This document shows, piece by piece, positions 24,346 through 32,473 of a DNA stretch of 63,867 nucleotides. The notes beneath the pieces were generated by a model. That model saw only the letters and a program-made list of their open reading frames with translations, had not been told where the DNA came from and made no database searches. The DNA lies in the NCBI RefSeq assembly GCF_000686945.1, contig NZ_JMME01000017.1, positions 1 to 63,867 on the forward strand, written 5' to 3'. The position numbers and the translations under genes were made by a program. Numbering within the stretch: the stretch's first letter is position 1; each line of letters starts with the position of its first letter. Source of the stretch: Selenomonas sp. AE3005. Its GTDB lineage: Bacteria; Bacillota; Negativicutes; Selenomonadales; Selenomonadaceae.

Positions 24346-24590
24346 ATGCTACAGGAAACCACAGGCTATATCATTTGCAGCACAGCCCACAAAATTCTCT
24401 AGTTCATGACTAGAGCTCTAGCCGATTATGACATTCCCCCGGAACACTTGACTATGACTTTATGCAGGAATCCGCGTCTGGGCTGACGGCTGACGAATTG
24501 GCCAGCTTTACCAAAACACTTATCATACCGGAAGAAAAATCACGGTTAGGCTGTGAATTCTTTCTCGACGTACTATTTTACCAGGAGGTA
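24346..24590 (+). pseudogene. remnant of a MarR-family regulator
   Basis: From ATG 24346: TGYIICSTAHKIL, then an in-frame TAG, then FMTRALADYDIPPEHLTM. This is the MarR N-terminal pattern (GYLI.RTAHKL...MTRALADYDITPEQFTVL). After a frameshift, GLTADELASF follows, the expected start of the winged helix. The DNA-reading wing and dimer end are missing. The fragment lies just upstream of the PhzF gene. Confidence 0.6.
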
Positions 24591-24597
24591 TTTAAGT

Positions 24598-25380
24598 TTG
24601 AAACAATATATAGTTGATGCATTTACAGATAAGCCATTTTCGGGAAATCCAGCTGCAGTTTGTGTCATGGATGCTTGGCCATCCGATGAATCCATGATGA
24701 AATTGGCGATGGAAAACAACCTATCCGAAACTGCGTTTATCGTTAAGGAACAACAAGGATACCACCTTCGCTGGTTTACTCCAGGAACAGAAGTGGAGCT
24801 TTGCGGCCATGCCACTCTTGCTTCTGCGTTTGTCATTCTGAATTATTATAATCCGAACAGTGATGTTGTTCGATTCAACACAATGAGCGGTCTCTTGACC
24901 GTCAAACGTAACGAAGATATGTATGAGATGGATTTTCCACGATACGACTTGCAGGAAATTCCCGTTACAGATGATATGGAAGCCGCCTTTGGCATTCGCC
25001 CGAAAAAAGCAATCCTTGGACTGGATTTGATTTGTGTCTTTGAGACAGAGGACGATGTGCGTACAATGCATCCAAATCAGAAATTGCTGAAAAACATCGA
25101 TGGACGCATCCAAAATGCTACGGCGATAGGATTGGAGTTTGATTGTGTTTCGAGAAGTTTTGCTCCTAAATTATCCATAGCCGAAGACCCTGTTTGCGGC
25201 TCAGCTCATTGCCAAATTGCAGATTATTGGGCATCACAAATGCAAAAATCTGTAATAAATGCTTATCAGGCATCCAAGCGAGGCGGCACTCTTCGCTGTG
25301 AAATTATGGAAAACCATAGGATTGCCATCAGTGGCTCTGCCGTAATTGTGGCAATTTCCGATATAATTGCCAAATTATAA
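24598..25380 (+). CDS. PhzF-family isomerase/epimerase-like protein
   Basis: 260 residues from TTG at 24598, with AGGAGG 9 nt upstream. MKQYIVDAFTDKPFSGNPAA is the PhzF start. The catalytic Glu lies in ENNLSETAFIVK (about 45). WFTPGTEVELCGHATLASAF and the second-half motif EDPVCGSAHCQIADYW are present. The fold is that of diaminopimelate epimerase. Family members isomerise small ring or amino-acid-like substrates, but this one stands outside any phenazine operon and its substrate is unknown. Confidence 0.88.
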   Translation: MKQYIVDAFTDKPFSGNPAAVCVMDAWPSDESMMKLAMENNLSETAFIVKEQQGYHLRWFTPGTEVELCGHATLASAFVILNYYNPNSDVVRFNTMSGLLTVKRNEDMYEMDFPRYDLQEIPVTDDMEAAFGIRPKKAILGLDLICVFETEDDVRTMHPNQKLLKNIDGRIQNATAIGLEFDCVSRSFAPKLSIAEDPVCGSAHCQIADYWASQMQKSVINAYQASKRGGTLRCEIMENHRIAISGSAVIVAISDIIAKL

Positions 25381-25470
25381 TATCCAAGCACCTCGGCTAT
25401 CATACACGCTTTCCCCAATTTTCCTAATCCCAAAATTATTACCAACGCGCCAAAAAGGCTACCGCATGAT

Positions 25471-25522
25471 GTAGAGACCCCCATAAGTTAGACCAAGAAA
25501 TCTAACTTATGGGGGTCTCTAC
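25471..25522. repeat. 52-bp perfect palindrome resembling two IS150-type ends
   Basis: GTAGAGACCCCCATAAGTTAGA and its exact complement (22-bp arms) flank an 8-base spacer, CCAAGAAA. The arm resembles the IS3/IS150-type end at the right edge of this window (GTAGTGACCCCAAAAAGTTAG, 63549). It may be a miniature element made of two ends without a transposase, or a residue of one. It could also work as a terminator, since TTTTTTT follows 12 bp later. Confidence 0.6.
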
Positions 25523-25540
25523 ATAGCTCCCGGCGTTTTT

Positions 25541-25831
25541 TTATGACATCTTCTTATCCTGTTTCCGCGCATAGATATCTGTCGCGAAATCAATCATTTC
25601 TCCCCAGCTTCTAAACCGTGTAGTCTTGGCAACGTGCTTATCCATCTGTTCCTCGGGAAGATCCTCAAAATCCTGCTGAGATGTGATATGGAATCTTCCC
25701 CCTTGCAGGAATTTCTCGAAGCTGCGGTAGTTCGTATACTTACGCATGAATGATTTATCGAATAAGTCCTCAAAATCCACCGACTGCGGAATTGCCCCCG
25801 GCAGCTGGTAGTAACCTGTCAGTTTTACCAA
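25541..25831 (-). CDS. hypothetical 96-residue protein
   Basis: Start chosen at TTG 25831 with GAGGTG 6 nt upstream; the frame is open 10 codons further. LVKLTGYYQLPGAIPQSVDF, then FMRKYTNYRSFEKFLQGGRF. C-terminal ATDIYARKQDKKMS. Soluble, charged, no family recognised. It lies 48 nt downstream of the DUF2284 gene and may share its transcript. Confidence 0.6.
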   Translation of the reverse strand: MVKLTGYYQLPGAIPQSVDFEDLFDKSFMRKYTNYRSFEKFLQGGRFHITSQQDFEDLPEEQMDKHVAKTTRFRSWGEMIDFATDIYARKQDKKMS

Positions 25832-25879
25832 TGCTATCACCTCAGATTTTTTCTCTAACACACTGCCTGATCACAGGCA

Positions 25880-26479
25880 TTATTTGATATCTGCTTTTAT
25901 AGACAACCATATTTTCTCCGGCACCTCGTTCACCGTCATTATCCCATGAACCAAGGTGAAGTAGTCCGGCAGTCTGTCCCTGCACCACTGGATTTCTATT
26001 CCCAACATATCCTGGGTTATGGCACTCAGGTCGAAGCCAAAGGCATCCAGCGAATATCTCATCTTATCCGGCAACCTGCATGGCTGACCTGCTTTCCGGC
26101 TGCACTCTATGCACAAATTGCAGCCACCAGACGAAAGGGATATGCTTCCAGGAAGTTCCCTCTCAAGCTTGCGTAGTTTTTCTTCCATGCGCAGCTTCAC
26201 TTCAGACACAATCCTCCAGCCCTGATCTTTTATTTTGTCTGCAGTATCAGCATCTTCTATCACATGGCGTTCCAGATTGATCTTAGCCCCCACCACATTT
26301 ATCCATTCAAATCGGGATAAATAGACTTCCGAATCTATATCTAACGGCGGACAGCTCCAGACGGTATCGTACCTTGGGCACTCACGACAATATGCCATGT
26401 ATTTTTCCTTATCCTGATATCTCTGCCGAAAGAGCTCCATTGGCATCTTATTTTTCCGATATTCCACCGAATAGTCCAT
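25880..26479 (-). CDS. DUF2284 Cys-rich putative metal-binding protein
   Basis: 199 residues. Cysteines are arranged as YCRECPRYDTVWSCPPLDID near the N-terminus and SSGGCNLCIECSRKAGQPCR in the middle, followed by LPDKMRYSLDAFGFDL. This pattern is that of DUF2284 proteins of anaerobes, thought to bind an Fe-S cluster or metal. Role unknown. It may be in one unit with the XRE regulator (20 nt upstream). Confidence 0.8.
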   Translation of the reverse strand: MDYSVEYRKNKMPMELFRQRYQDKEKYMAYCRECPRYDTVWSCPPLDIDSEVYLSRFEWINVVGAKINLERHVIEDADTADKIKDQGWRIVSEVKLRMEEKLRKLERELPGSISLSSGGCNLCIECSRKAGQPCRLPDKMRYSLDAFGFDLSAITQDMLGIEIQWCRDRLPDYFTLVHGIMTVNEVPEKIWLSIKADIK

Positions 26480-26499
26480 GTCATCACCCCCAGCAGATT

Positions 26500-26823
26500 T
26501 TATGCCTGCTTGTCCGTCATGGCATCTACCACAATCTTCCGCGCCTCAGGCGAAAGCCTTTCGGCATCTTCTATAAGCTTCTGTTTAATCACTTCACTTT
26601 CTTCTTCCGTAAGCCCCAAAAATTCATCCACGCTCATTTTGTAGAAGCTGGCGAGCCGGGCAATATCCTCTGACTTAGGCAGCACCTTTCCGGCTTCCCA
26701 TTTGTCATACTTGCCTAAGGTAATACCAACTCCCTTGGCAATTTCTTTTCTTGTGATGCCCTTGCTTCTTCTGATTTCCGGAAGCCTGCGCACAAAAAAG
26801 CTGGTTAATATTTTATTGACCAT
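26500..26823 (-). CDS. XRE-family HTH regulator
   Basis: 107 residues. FFVRRLPEIRRSKGITRKEI, AKGVGITLGKYDKWEAGKVL and SEDIARLASFYKMSVDEFLG form a standard XRE domain (about 8-68). A helical tail follows (LSPEARKIVVDAMTDKQA). Probably regulates its own cluster. It lies between the HD hydrolase and DUF2284 genes, all leftward. Confidence 0.85.
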   Translation of the reverse strand: MVNKILTSFFVRRLPEIRRSKGITRKEIAKGVGITLGKYDKWEAGKVLPKSEDIARLASFYKMSVDEFLGLTEEESEVIKQKLIEDAERLSPEARKIVVDAMTDKQA

Positions 26824-26856
26824 AAATGCTCCTCATCGTGAGTTTTTGCAAAAATT

Positions 26857-27333
26857 CTACTCCTGTACTGGCAGTCCGAATTCCTGCCTTAATGCCAGAT
26901 AGCGTGTTAGCTCCTTTTCCTTGACCGGCTTTGCCAAATCGTTGAATGTATGATGCATGACATCTGCATCCTTCAGCACTTCAGCCAACGGCTCATCCCT
27001 CACCATTTTGTCATCATGATGGTATATAGCAGAGCATATAATGTCAATTTCCTTGGGCTTAGCCAAGGCATTTCGCAACAGAATTTCCTTCGCCATATCT
27101 GCCCCTCTATGCGCATGGTCATCATATGTTCCATTGACATAGGCTGCTATGTCATGCAGCATGGCGGCCATGCTGGCAAACTCCGAATCCTCGCCACGCT
27201 TTTCCGCTATCACTGTAGCGGCGAGGGAAACGCCATAAAGGTGCGCATAGGCACTTTCCAGCTTTTCCACATCCGTTATGCTTTCGCGCAGTTTACTGCC
27301 AACTACTTTTCTAAGTTCTTTTATCCTGCTCAT
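26857..27333 (-). CDS. HD-domain metal-dependent hydrolase
   Basis: 158 residues. HD motif MAAMLHDIAAYVNG (about 55), an earlier His in AYAHLYGVSLAAT (about 33), then DDHAHRGADMAKEIL and SAIYHHDDKMV supply the other metal-binding His/Asp. It resembles YedJ/YpgQ-like small HD phosphohydrolases of unknown substrate. It ends the leftward run that begins with cobA. Confidence 0.8.
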   Translation of the reverse strand: MSRIKELRKVVGSKLRESITDVEKLESAYAHLYGVSLAATVIAEKRGEDSEFASMAAMLHDIAAYVNGTYDDHAHRGADMAKEILLRNALAKPKEIDIICSAIYHHDDKMVRDEPLAEVLKDADVMHHTFNDLAKPVKEKELTRYLALRQEFGLPVQE

Positions 27334-27349
27334 TCCGCTCTCCTCCTCA

Positions 27350-27922
27350 TCAACACTCTATCCCCTTACGCGCCTCGACACCTTTCGTATAGTAGTGCTT
27401 AACTTCCTTCATTTCTGTAACCAGGTCAGCCCGCTCAATCAGCCAATCTGGAGCACATCTTCCGGTAATCACCAGTTCCGTATTCTCTGGCGCCTTTTCC
27501 AGCAGTTCCTCAACATCACTTCTGCCTATCAGCCCAAAATGCAATGCCATATTGAGTTCATCCAGAATTATCAGCCCGTAATCCCCCGAAGATACTGCTC
27601 TTGTCACTTCAACAAAGCCATCTTTTATAAGTTCAACATAATCCTGCGGAGGTTTCCCCTTCGGAAAAATCACTACGCTGTCTCCCAGCTTATCCCGCAG
27701 CTCATTACTTAAAGTTCCTTCTTCCGCAACAAAAAACGGCTTACCACTGGTTCTTAAAATAAGTTCAGGCGCAAAGCCCTGAAGAATCTTCTGCTCACTA
27801 TAGGCCAGGCTTTTCATAAATTGCATGATATAAACTTTCCTGCCTGCCCCTAATGCCCGGATGGCAAGTCCCATAGCCGCTGTGGTCTTTCCTTTGCCAT
27901 TCCCTGTATAGACCTGAAGCAT
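27350..27922 (-). CDS. cobA: corrinoid adenosyltransferase (CobA/CobO/BtuR type)
   Basis: 190 residues from ATG 27922 (GGAGG 8 nt upstream). P-loop MLQVYTGNGKGKTTAAMGLA, then IMQFMKSLAYSEQKIL, IILDELNMALHFGLI and ELVITGRCAPDWLIERADLV. It transfers the adenosyl group of ATP to reduced cob(I)yrinate/cobalamin, making the adenosylcobalamin cofactor. It is not in a cob operon here, which suggests use for salvage or late adenosylation. Confidence 0.92.
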   Translation of the reverse strand: MLQVYTGNGKGKTTAAMGLAIRALGAGRKVYIMQFMKSLAYSEQKILQGFAPELILRTSGKPFFVAEEGTLSNELRDKLGDSVVIFPKGKPPQDYVELIKDGFVEVTRAVSSGDYGLIILDELNMALHFGLIGRSDVEELLEKAPENTELVITGRCAPDWLIERADLVTEMKEVKHYYTKGVEARKGIEC

Positions 27923-27961
27923 CACACATTCCTCCGGATTAGCTCTGCCGCTTTGATTTTC

Positions 27962-28313
27962 TTATGCCGGTACCTTTTTCTGCCCTTTGTTATTTCGCCA
28001 TAATCTATGCTTTTCCTTCAATATCTTTTCCGCATCCACAAACGGCCTGCCCCAATAAGGAACGCCACAGGCAGCTATGGCAAAGATATACGGAGATTCC
28101 AGTATCGTGCTCAACCTGCAACGGCAAGCCAAAGTAATGCATAGGAAATACAAATCCCACGCATTCTGCATTGACCTGCGGCTTATCTTCCTGCATAGCT
28201 TCTACAATCGACCTTATCTCTACATCATTGACCGCTTTCTACAATTCCCGCGCCACATACAACGAGTTACCCGTTGCCGAGTAATAGTAAATTACCGTGC
28301 TGATTTTCTTCAC
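27962..28313 (-). pseudogene. decayed flavodoxin-like (EFR1-type) protein
   Basis: From GTG 28313: VKKISTVIYYYSATGNSLYV then AREL and an in-frame TAG. The same frame continues to CVGFVFPMHYFGLPLQ. After a short deletion the frame changes to SPYIFAIAACGVPYWGRPFV and DAEKILKEK. This is the N-terminal flavodoxin half of an EFR1-type flavodoxin-ferredoxin protein; the ferredoxin half is gone. The start overlaps the stop of the small gene at 28310. Confidence 0.7.
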
Positions 28314-28492
28314 CCCATTTTGTTGTTTGATTTTACGACGCCAGCCTTTGCCATCTTGTCGGCATTCTTGAAGCCATGCCCCTCCGCATGCTCCTGAGTA
28401 TTCATATTTACCCATACACCACAGATAGAACAAATTCCACTGCTCCATCGGGACGGAGATTTTTTTCTTGATTTTTTGGGTCTTGTTTCCAT
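28310..28492 (-). CDS. 60-residue Cys/His small protein
   Basis: ATG at 28492 with GGGGG 7 nt upstream. Basic start METRPKKSRKKSPSRWSSG, then ICSICGVWVNMNTQEHAEGH and GFKNADKMAKAGVVKSNN. One CxxC followed by His residues could hold a metal. No family recognised. It directly precedes, and overlaps by 4 nt, the wrecked flavodoxin gene. Divergent from the secreted pair at 28634. Confidence 0.45.
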   Translation of the reverse strand: METRPKKSRKKSPSRWSSGICSICGVWVNMNTQEHAEGHGFKNADKMAKAGVVKSNNKMG

Positions 28493-28633
28493 ACATCAAC
28501 CCCCTATACATTACAAACCATTACAAGTAAAATTTTTTCCTCCGTTCATATCTGATATACTTAAAGGAATCTTGGCTTTGTAGTCGAATCACTATATAGG
28601 TTTATGATTCTTCATTTTTAGGAGGTGCTTGAA

Positions 28634-29257
28634 TTGAAAAAACTGTTACTTAGTTGTTTCTTGTTAATGGCCTGCCTATTTGGCATCCCACAGGCGGTCT
28701 CTGCGCAGGAAACAGGATTCCTGACACCCGGTGAATCCACATTTCTCTATTTGGATACCCGCGTACTCAATGAAACCTATGATAATGAGGCCATTAAGTT
28801 CATCCTCCAGCGAGATGGCGTACTGCGACTCATGAGCCGTAACGGAACTCGTGACTATCTCTCATTCACCGCTTATGATGGTGATAATGCTGGAATCGGC
28901 TATAAAATCCGCAAAATATACACGACCTTTCCCAGCATGCAATTCTTCGAAATAATTGCTGACGTAGGTGCTCATGCCAAAAACTGTGGCTATTGGATTA
29001 TCGGTAAGAAAGATGGTCAATGGGTTACTTACGTCTCCATTGATAGTCTTGCGGCCATGGGGTATACGCCCGGCGAATGGCATCAAATCAGCACAGCACT
29101 AAACAACGATGCAACTGGCCGCTTCATTCTCACCAGTAGGCATGAATATATGCCCCCTGGTGCTCAATATGGCTACCAGCGCAAATTCGCTGTTGACCTT
29201 CAGCTCCAGCTTTTCTGGGATCAAAATGCACAATGGTTTGGTATCCGCAGGCTCTGA
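28634..29257 (+). CDS. secreted hypothetical protein
   Basis: 207 residues from TTG 28634 with GGAGG 8 nt upstream. Signal peptide MKKLLLSCFLLMACLFGIPQ-AVSA, mature start QETGFLTPGE. The mature part is beta-rich (STFLYLDTRVLNE, WIIGKKDGQWVTYVSIDSLA, WHQISTALNNDATGRFILTS). No known domain recognised. It is followed 15 nt later by a second secreted protein; they probably form an operon. Confidence 0.7.
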   Translation: MKKLLLSCFLLMACLFGIPQAVSAQETGFLTPGESTFLYLDTRVLNETYDNEAIKFILQRDGVLRLMSRNGTRDYLSFTAYDGDNAGIGYKIRKIYTTFPSMQFFEIIADVGAHAKNCGYWIIGKKDGQWVTYVSIDSLAAMGYTPGEWHQISTALNNDATGRFILTSRHEYMPPGAQYGYQRKFAVDLQLQLFWDQNAQWFGIRRL

Positions 29258-29272
29258 TAAGGATGTGATTAT

Positions 29273-29887
29273 ATGAGTCGAACACATATGAAAATCCCCT
29301 TCTTACTTATGGCTATCCTATTTTTAACTGCAACATATGTATTAGCTGCGGAAATTCCTGCAAACTATACGGTATGGGATAGAATGCCAGCTGAAGCTGC
29401 AGTCAACGTAAAACTAAAAGTCCAAGCTCCCGTAACTCTCTATGCAGCCCCCAGGAGCAGCAATGTAAGCGGTACAATTTCTGTCAATGAAGTCGTTGAT
29501 CGCATTTCTTGCGTGGTCTATACTCACCCCAATCGTCATGCAGTCAAAGTACTGAAAGCCACCAAGGCTTATAAGTATCAAAACTCATCTAGTCCACAGT
29601 TCATCACGCTTTATCCCGGCACAATCATTCATCTGCTCCAGTATACTGGCGAAGGAACATATCTTGGCTTATGGAACGGACAGCTGCTCTGGTGGCTGGA
29701 GGGGTACAATATTTCAGGATTCACCACTGCAAACGCCAATTCCCCATGGGGCGTTTATATTGGCGAGGCAACCACTGCCGATTTAGGCATTGATTTTTGG
29801 ATGTGCCTCAGAAAGTCAGATGGCACTGTTGGATGGGCTCATCCCTCAGACTATCCCAAAGGAACTTTCAATCAATACTGGAAATAA
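29273..29887 (+). CDS. secreted hypothetical protein, possible SH3-like fold
   Basis: 204 residues; AAGGA upstream of the ATG. Signal peptide around MKIPFLLMAILFLTATYVLA, then AEIPANYTVWDRMPAEAAVN. VKLKVQAPVTLYAAPRSSNV followed by ILLQYTG/GLWNGQLLWWLEGY-like and SDGTVGWAHPSDYPKG strings resemble bacterial SH3 repeats, with two W-rich strands. Extracytoplasmic; function unknown. Second gene of a two-gene unit ending at a strong terminator. Confidence 0.7.
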   Translation: MSRTHMKIPFLLMAILFLTATYVLAAEIPANYTVWDRMPAEAAVNVKLKVQAPVTLYAAPRSSNVSGTISVNEVVDRISCVVYTHPNRHAVKVLKATKAYKYQNSSSPQFITLYPGTIIHLLQYTGEGTYLGLWNGQLLWWLEGYNISGFTTANANSPWGVYIGEATTADLGIDFWMCLRKSDGTVGWAHPSDYPKGTFNQYWK

Positions 29888-29894
29888 TACCACA

Positions 29895-29938
29895 AGGGAC
29901 CTAAACCTCCTGAATTTTCGAGGTAAGGTCCCTATTTC
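29895..29938 (+). terminator. terminator of the secreted-protein pair
   Basis: AGGGACCT...AGGTCCCT outer stem with an inner ACCTC/GAGGT stem, then ATTTCT. A second hairpin follows at 29981-30010. Confidence 0.65.
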
Positions 29939-29980
29939 TATATCACTACAACCTGACCATATCATCTTGATAAAAATAAC

Positions 29981-30020
29981 CGAGAATAAGGGCTTAGCCC
30001 CCCTTTCTCGATTTTCTATT
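29981..30020 (+). terminator. second hairpin terminator
   Basis: CGAGAATAAGGGC pairs with CCCCTTTCTCG (small bulges), followed by ATTTTCTATTTT. From here to 30202 no convincing gene is present. A leftward frame encoding LPLYTEIEVNGQIYWFMHAD has no start and may be a remnant. Confidence 0.5.
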
Positions 30021-30202
30021 TTCATTGCTATTCCGATGACTGATATACTTCTCCACTTAGTTAGCCAGGCTTCTGTTCCACAATAATGTTTTTGTTTTTT
30101 GCTCGGTCAGTGGAACGTCAGGCTCACAGTCAGCATGCATGAACCAGTAGATTTGGCCGTTTACTTCAATTTCTGTATACAGTGGAAGCTGTTCTATCAG
30201 CT

Positions 30203-30730
30203 TCAGCCAGCATCAAAATCCACATTGGCGCCCCGGTATTTGCTGACATCAGCGGATTTCAAATCCTTTTGATAGGGATTGTCCTCGTTGTAGTAGCGAA
30301 TCTGGGTGGAGGTTTCACCGCCGGAGATATAGGTTCGGCCACATTCCGGGCAGACATCTGTCTTTAGGCGCACACTGGCCCTTACCACTTCCCCATTGCC
30401 CAATTCCGCCTTTTGGTAGGCGTTGGATACATGTTCCTGTTCGTGACTCATAACGACCGAAGCGGCACTGTTGGGGTCAATATGCCCTGCTGCCTTGAAC
30501 GAAACCATCTCATTGGAGCCATCCTGATATTTGCGGTTCTTACAGGTTTCACATTCCCCGGGACTAGATTTGCGGCCATTTACATTCTGGTCTTTCTCCT
30601 CTTCCTGCGGGGAAGAAACGCTGTCTGCTTCATACCCAGCATTTTCTTTCCCATATTCTCTGTAACTGCCATAGTTGTCATATCGTTCATAAGGCGAGCT
30701 GAAACCCGCGCCAATTCTCATATCTGCCAT
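30203..30730 (-). CDS. SprA-related putative metallopeptidase
   Basis: 175 residues. The C-terminal half carries ECETCKNRKYQDGSNEMVSF (two Cys), HIDPNSAASVVMSHEQEHV (HExxH zinc motif, HEQEH) and VCPECGRTYISGGETSTQIR (CxxC). This combination is the signature of the SprA-related family. The N-terminal half is low-complexity and polar. Cytoplasmic, no signal peptide. The stop of the upstream gene lies 3 nt before its start, so the pair is co-translated. Function of the family is not established. Confidence 0.8.
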   Translation of the reverse strand: MADMRIGAGFSSPYERYDNYGSYREYGKENAGYEADSVSSPQEEEKDQNVNGRKSSPGECETCKNRKYQDGSNEMVSFKAAGHIDPNSAASVVMSHEQEHVSNAYQKAELGNGEVVRASVRLKTDVCPECGRTYISGGETSTQIRYYNEDNPYQKDLKSADVSKYRGANVDFDAG

Positions 30731-30733
30731 GAT

Positions 30734-31567
30734 TTACACATCCTTCCCTGTTCCAATATCGATTACCTCACCCACTTCTCCATCCAGAGAAACCGTCATC
30801 TGAGTTTCGACGTCAGGCATGGGCATTTCTTCCACGCTGTAATCCTTCGGCTCGGCTTCCCGTGCCCGGGCTTCCTCGTTGTCGGCGGAAATCTTTTCAT
30901 CATCCTTGTCGTCCCGCTTACGGCGGTGCTGTTCCAAAGCCGCGGCACTCTTTGCCATGGCGTAGAGGTCTTTGTTAAACTCCATCAGTTCCTTTTCATC
31001 GGCAGGGGAAACTTTGCGGCCATGCATGATGCGGGATGCGGTTTGCATGGCGCGGCTCATCTTGTCGTTGGCTTCTTTCATAGCGTCACTGTTCTGGCGG
31101 GCATTGGCCGCTTCGTGGAGCAGGAAGTTATGCAGGGAAACGCCCTCCTTCATATCCTGAATCTGTTTGCTCGTGGCCAGCAGCTGCTTCTTCACATCAT
31201 CGGAAAGGTCAATCCGCTGACCTTCGACCTCGATATAGCCCTGCTTCACCGCCCGGCTGACCATAGCTGCATTCCCAAAACGGATGACAAATTTATTGCT
31301 GTCACCTTGACGGGAAACGGAATAATCAATCCGCGGGGCTTCCTCCGTCTGTTCACGGACAGCCTGCTCATCTGCCCGCTGCAGTTCATAACCAGCTGCG
31401 GAAATATCCACCTTATCCTCAGCTGCTGAACGCTTAACCTGCTGTTCTGCATTGGGAGCGGGAACGGTCACGCCGTCCGTCTTGATTCGCTCATTGAGTT
31501 TCTTCGCCGTGGGCTGGCTGGTATAATAGTCCAGCTCCTGCCTGGTCAAGTTTTTCAAGATACGCAT
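30734..31567 (-). CDS. uncharacterised helical partner of the SprA-like protein
   Basis: 277 residues from ATG 31567 (GGGAGG upstream; the frame is open 10 codons more). MRILKNLTRQELDYYTSQPT, then a disordered charged segment with EDKVDISAAGYELQR (recalling export or flagellar accessory proteins). A structured middle follows (FVIRFGNAAMVSRAVKQGYI). The long helix-rich part includes HNFLLHEAANARQNSDAMKE and an acidic tail. No family recognised. Confidence 0.65.
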   Translation of the reverse strand: MRILKNLTRQELDYYTSQPTAKKLNERIKTDGVTVPAPNAEQQVKRSAAEDKVDISAAGYELQRADEQAVREQTEEAPRIDYSVSRQGDSNKFVIRFGNAAMVSRAVKQGYIEVEGQRIDLSDDVKKQLLATSKQIQDMKEGVSLHNFLLHEAANARQNSDAMKEANDKMSRAMQTASRIMHGRKVSPADEKELMEFNKDLYAMAKSAAALEQHRRKRDDKDDEKISADNEEARAREAEPKDYSVEEMPMPDVETQMTVSLDGEVGEVIDIGTGKDV

Positions 31568-31652
31568 TGCCTTATCCTCCCTGATGAAAGTCCTCAATCA
31601 TCCTTATTGGTATATCGGATAAAAGCCCGTGTGCCTTAATGATTTTTTTCAG

Positions 31653-32339
31653 TTACTTCTCCAGCGCTAAAAAGTCGTGGCCGTCTTCACCGAACAGCTT
31701 TTTTCTAAGCATGGGGATAATGGACAGCCAGCCCATCAGCATGAATACACCGATTACCGGCATCAGCATAAGTATGCGGATGGTTTCCCGAAAGGGTCTG
31801 CCCTGTTTGCATTCGTGCTGGAGCAAGCGCCATAATAAATAAAACAGCAACAGATGTTTTATCTGATACAGTGTTGCATTATCTATTCCCGGCACTCCTA
31901 CACAGCCGGCCACATTCATCAGGATACTTATTCCAAAACAAGCGGCAAGATACTTTAGAAAATCTTTGTACCTTAAAAATATTTTCAGATGTTTTCGATT
32001 GGCAAAGATGGTAATAACGGCGCCAAACAACATAGGCATAAATCCGAAATAAGCTATCAGCGGCGCCATTAAGGCAACACTGCTGGCAGCACAAAGCCAA
32101 AGGCGGATAATAAAATGAAGGGCTCTGCTTTTCCAGGCTGTTTGCAGGAGTACGATATAAATTACTGTCCATAAAACAAATTTGACTACCCGCATGAGGT
32201 TCATAGCATCTGCATCTGCTAAGATGATGGCGATATAGGCACAAATATTTGCAATTATGGACAGTTTTATCAGCCAGATATATTTTTCATAGCGTTCTTC
32301 TTCTGTGGGAAATCTTTTCTCAAAACTTAATGTCATCAT
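31653..32339 (-). CDS. integral membrane protein of unknown function
   Basis: 228 residues with about six hydrophobic segments (IKLSIIANICAYIAIILADA, LWTVIYIVLLQ, FGFMPMLFGAVITIFA, FLKYLAACFGISILMNVAGC, LFYLLWRLLQ, ILMLMPVIGVFMLMGWLSII). Charged N-terminus EKRFPTEEERYEKYIW is cytoplasmic. No recognised motif. It stands alone between the SprA pair and pckA. Confidence 0.7.
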   Translation of the reverse strand: MMTLSFEKRFPTEEERYEKYIWLIKLSIIANICAYIAIILADADAMNLMRVVKFVLWTVIYIVLLQTAWKSRALHFIIRLWLCAASSVALMAPLIAYFGFMPMLFGAVITIFANRKHLKIFLRYKDFLKYLAACFGISILMNVAGCVGVPGIDNATLYQIKHLLLFYLLWRLLQHECKQGRPFRETIRILMLMPVIGVFMLMGWLSIIPMLRKKLFGEDGHDFLALEK

Positions 32340-32425
32340 ACTCCCTGCCTTTCACAAAATTCTCTGAGAAAGTATAGCACGCCTGCATTAGATTTCCCTT
32401 AAAATTGACTTGTCAAATGTCAAAA

Positions 32426-32460
32426 AAAGACCATCGCACGGTAAAAATGCGATGGTCTTT
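32426..32460 (-). terminator. terminator of pckA
   Basis: AAAGACCATCGCA and TGCGATGGTCTTT form a perfect 13-bp stem, followed on the minus strand by TTTT. Confidence 0.85.
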
Positions 32461-32473
32461 CTATTATGCAATC

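Noticed and set aside
28239-28511. 90-codon minus-strand frame
   Set aside because: Joins parts of two other frames; the 28310 ORF and the flavodoxin remnant explain the sequence better.
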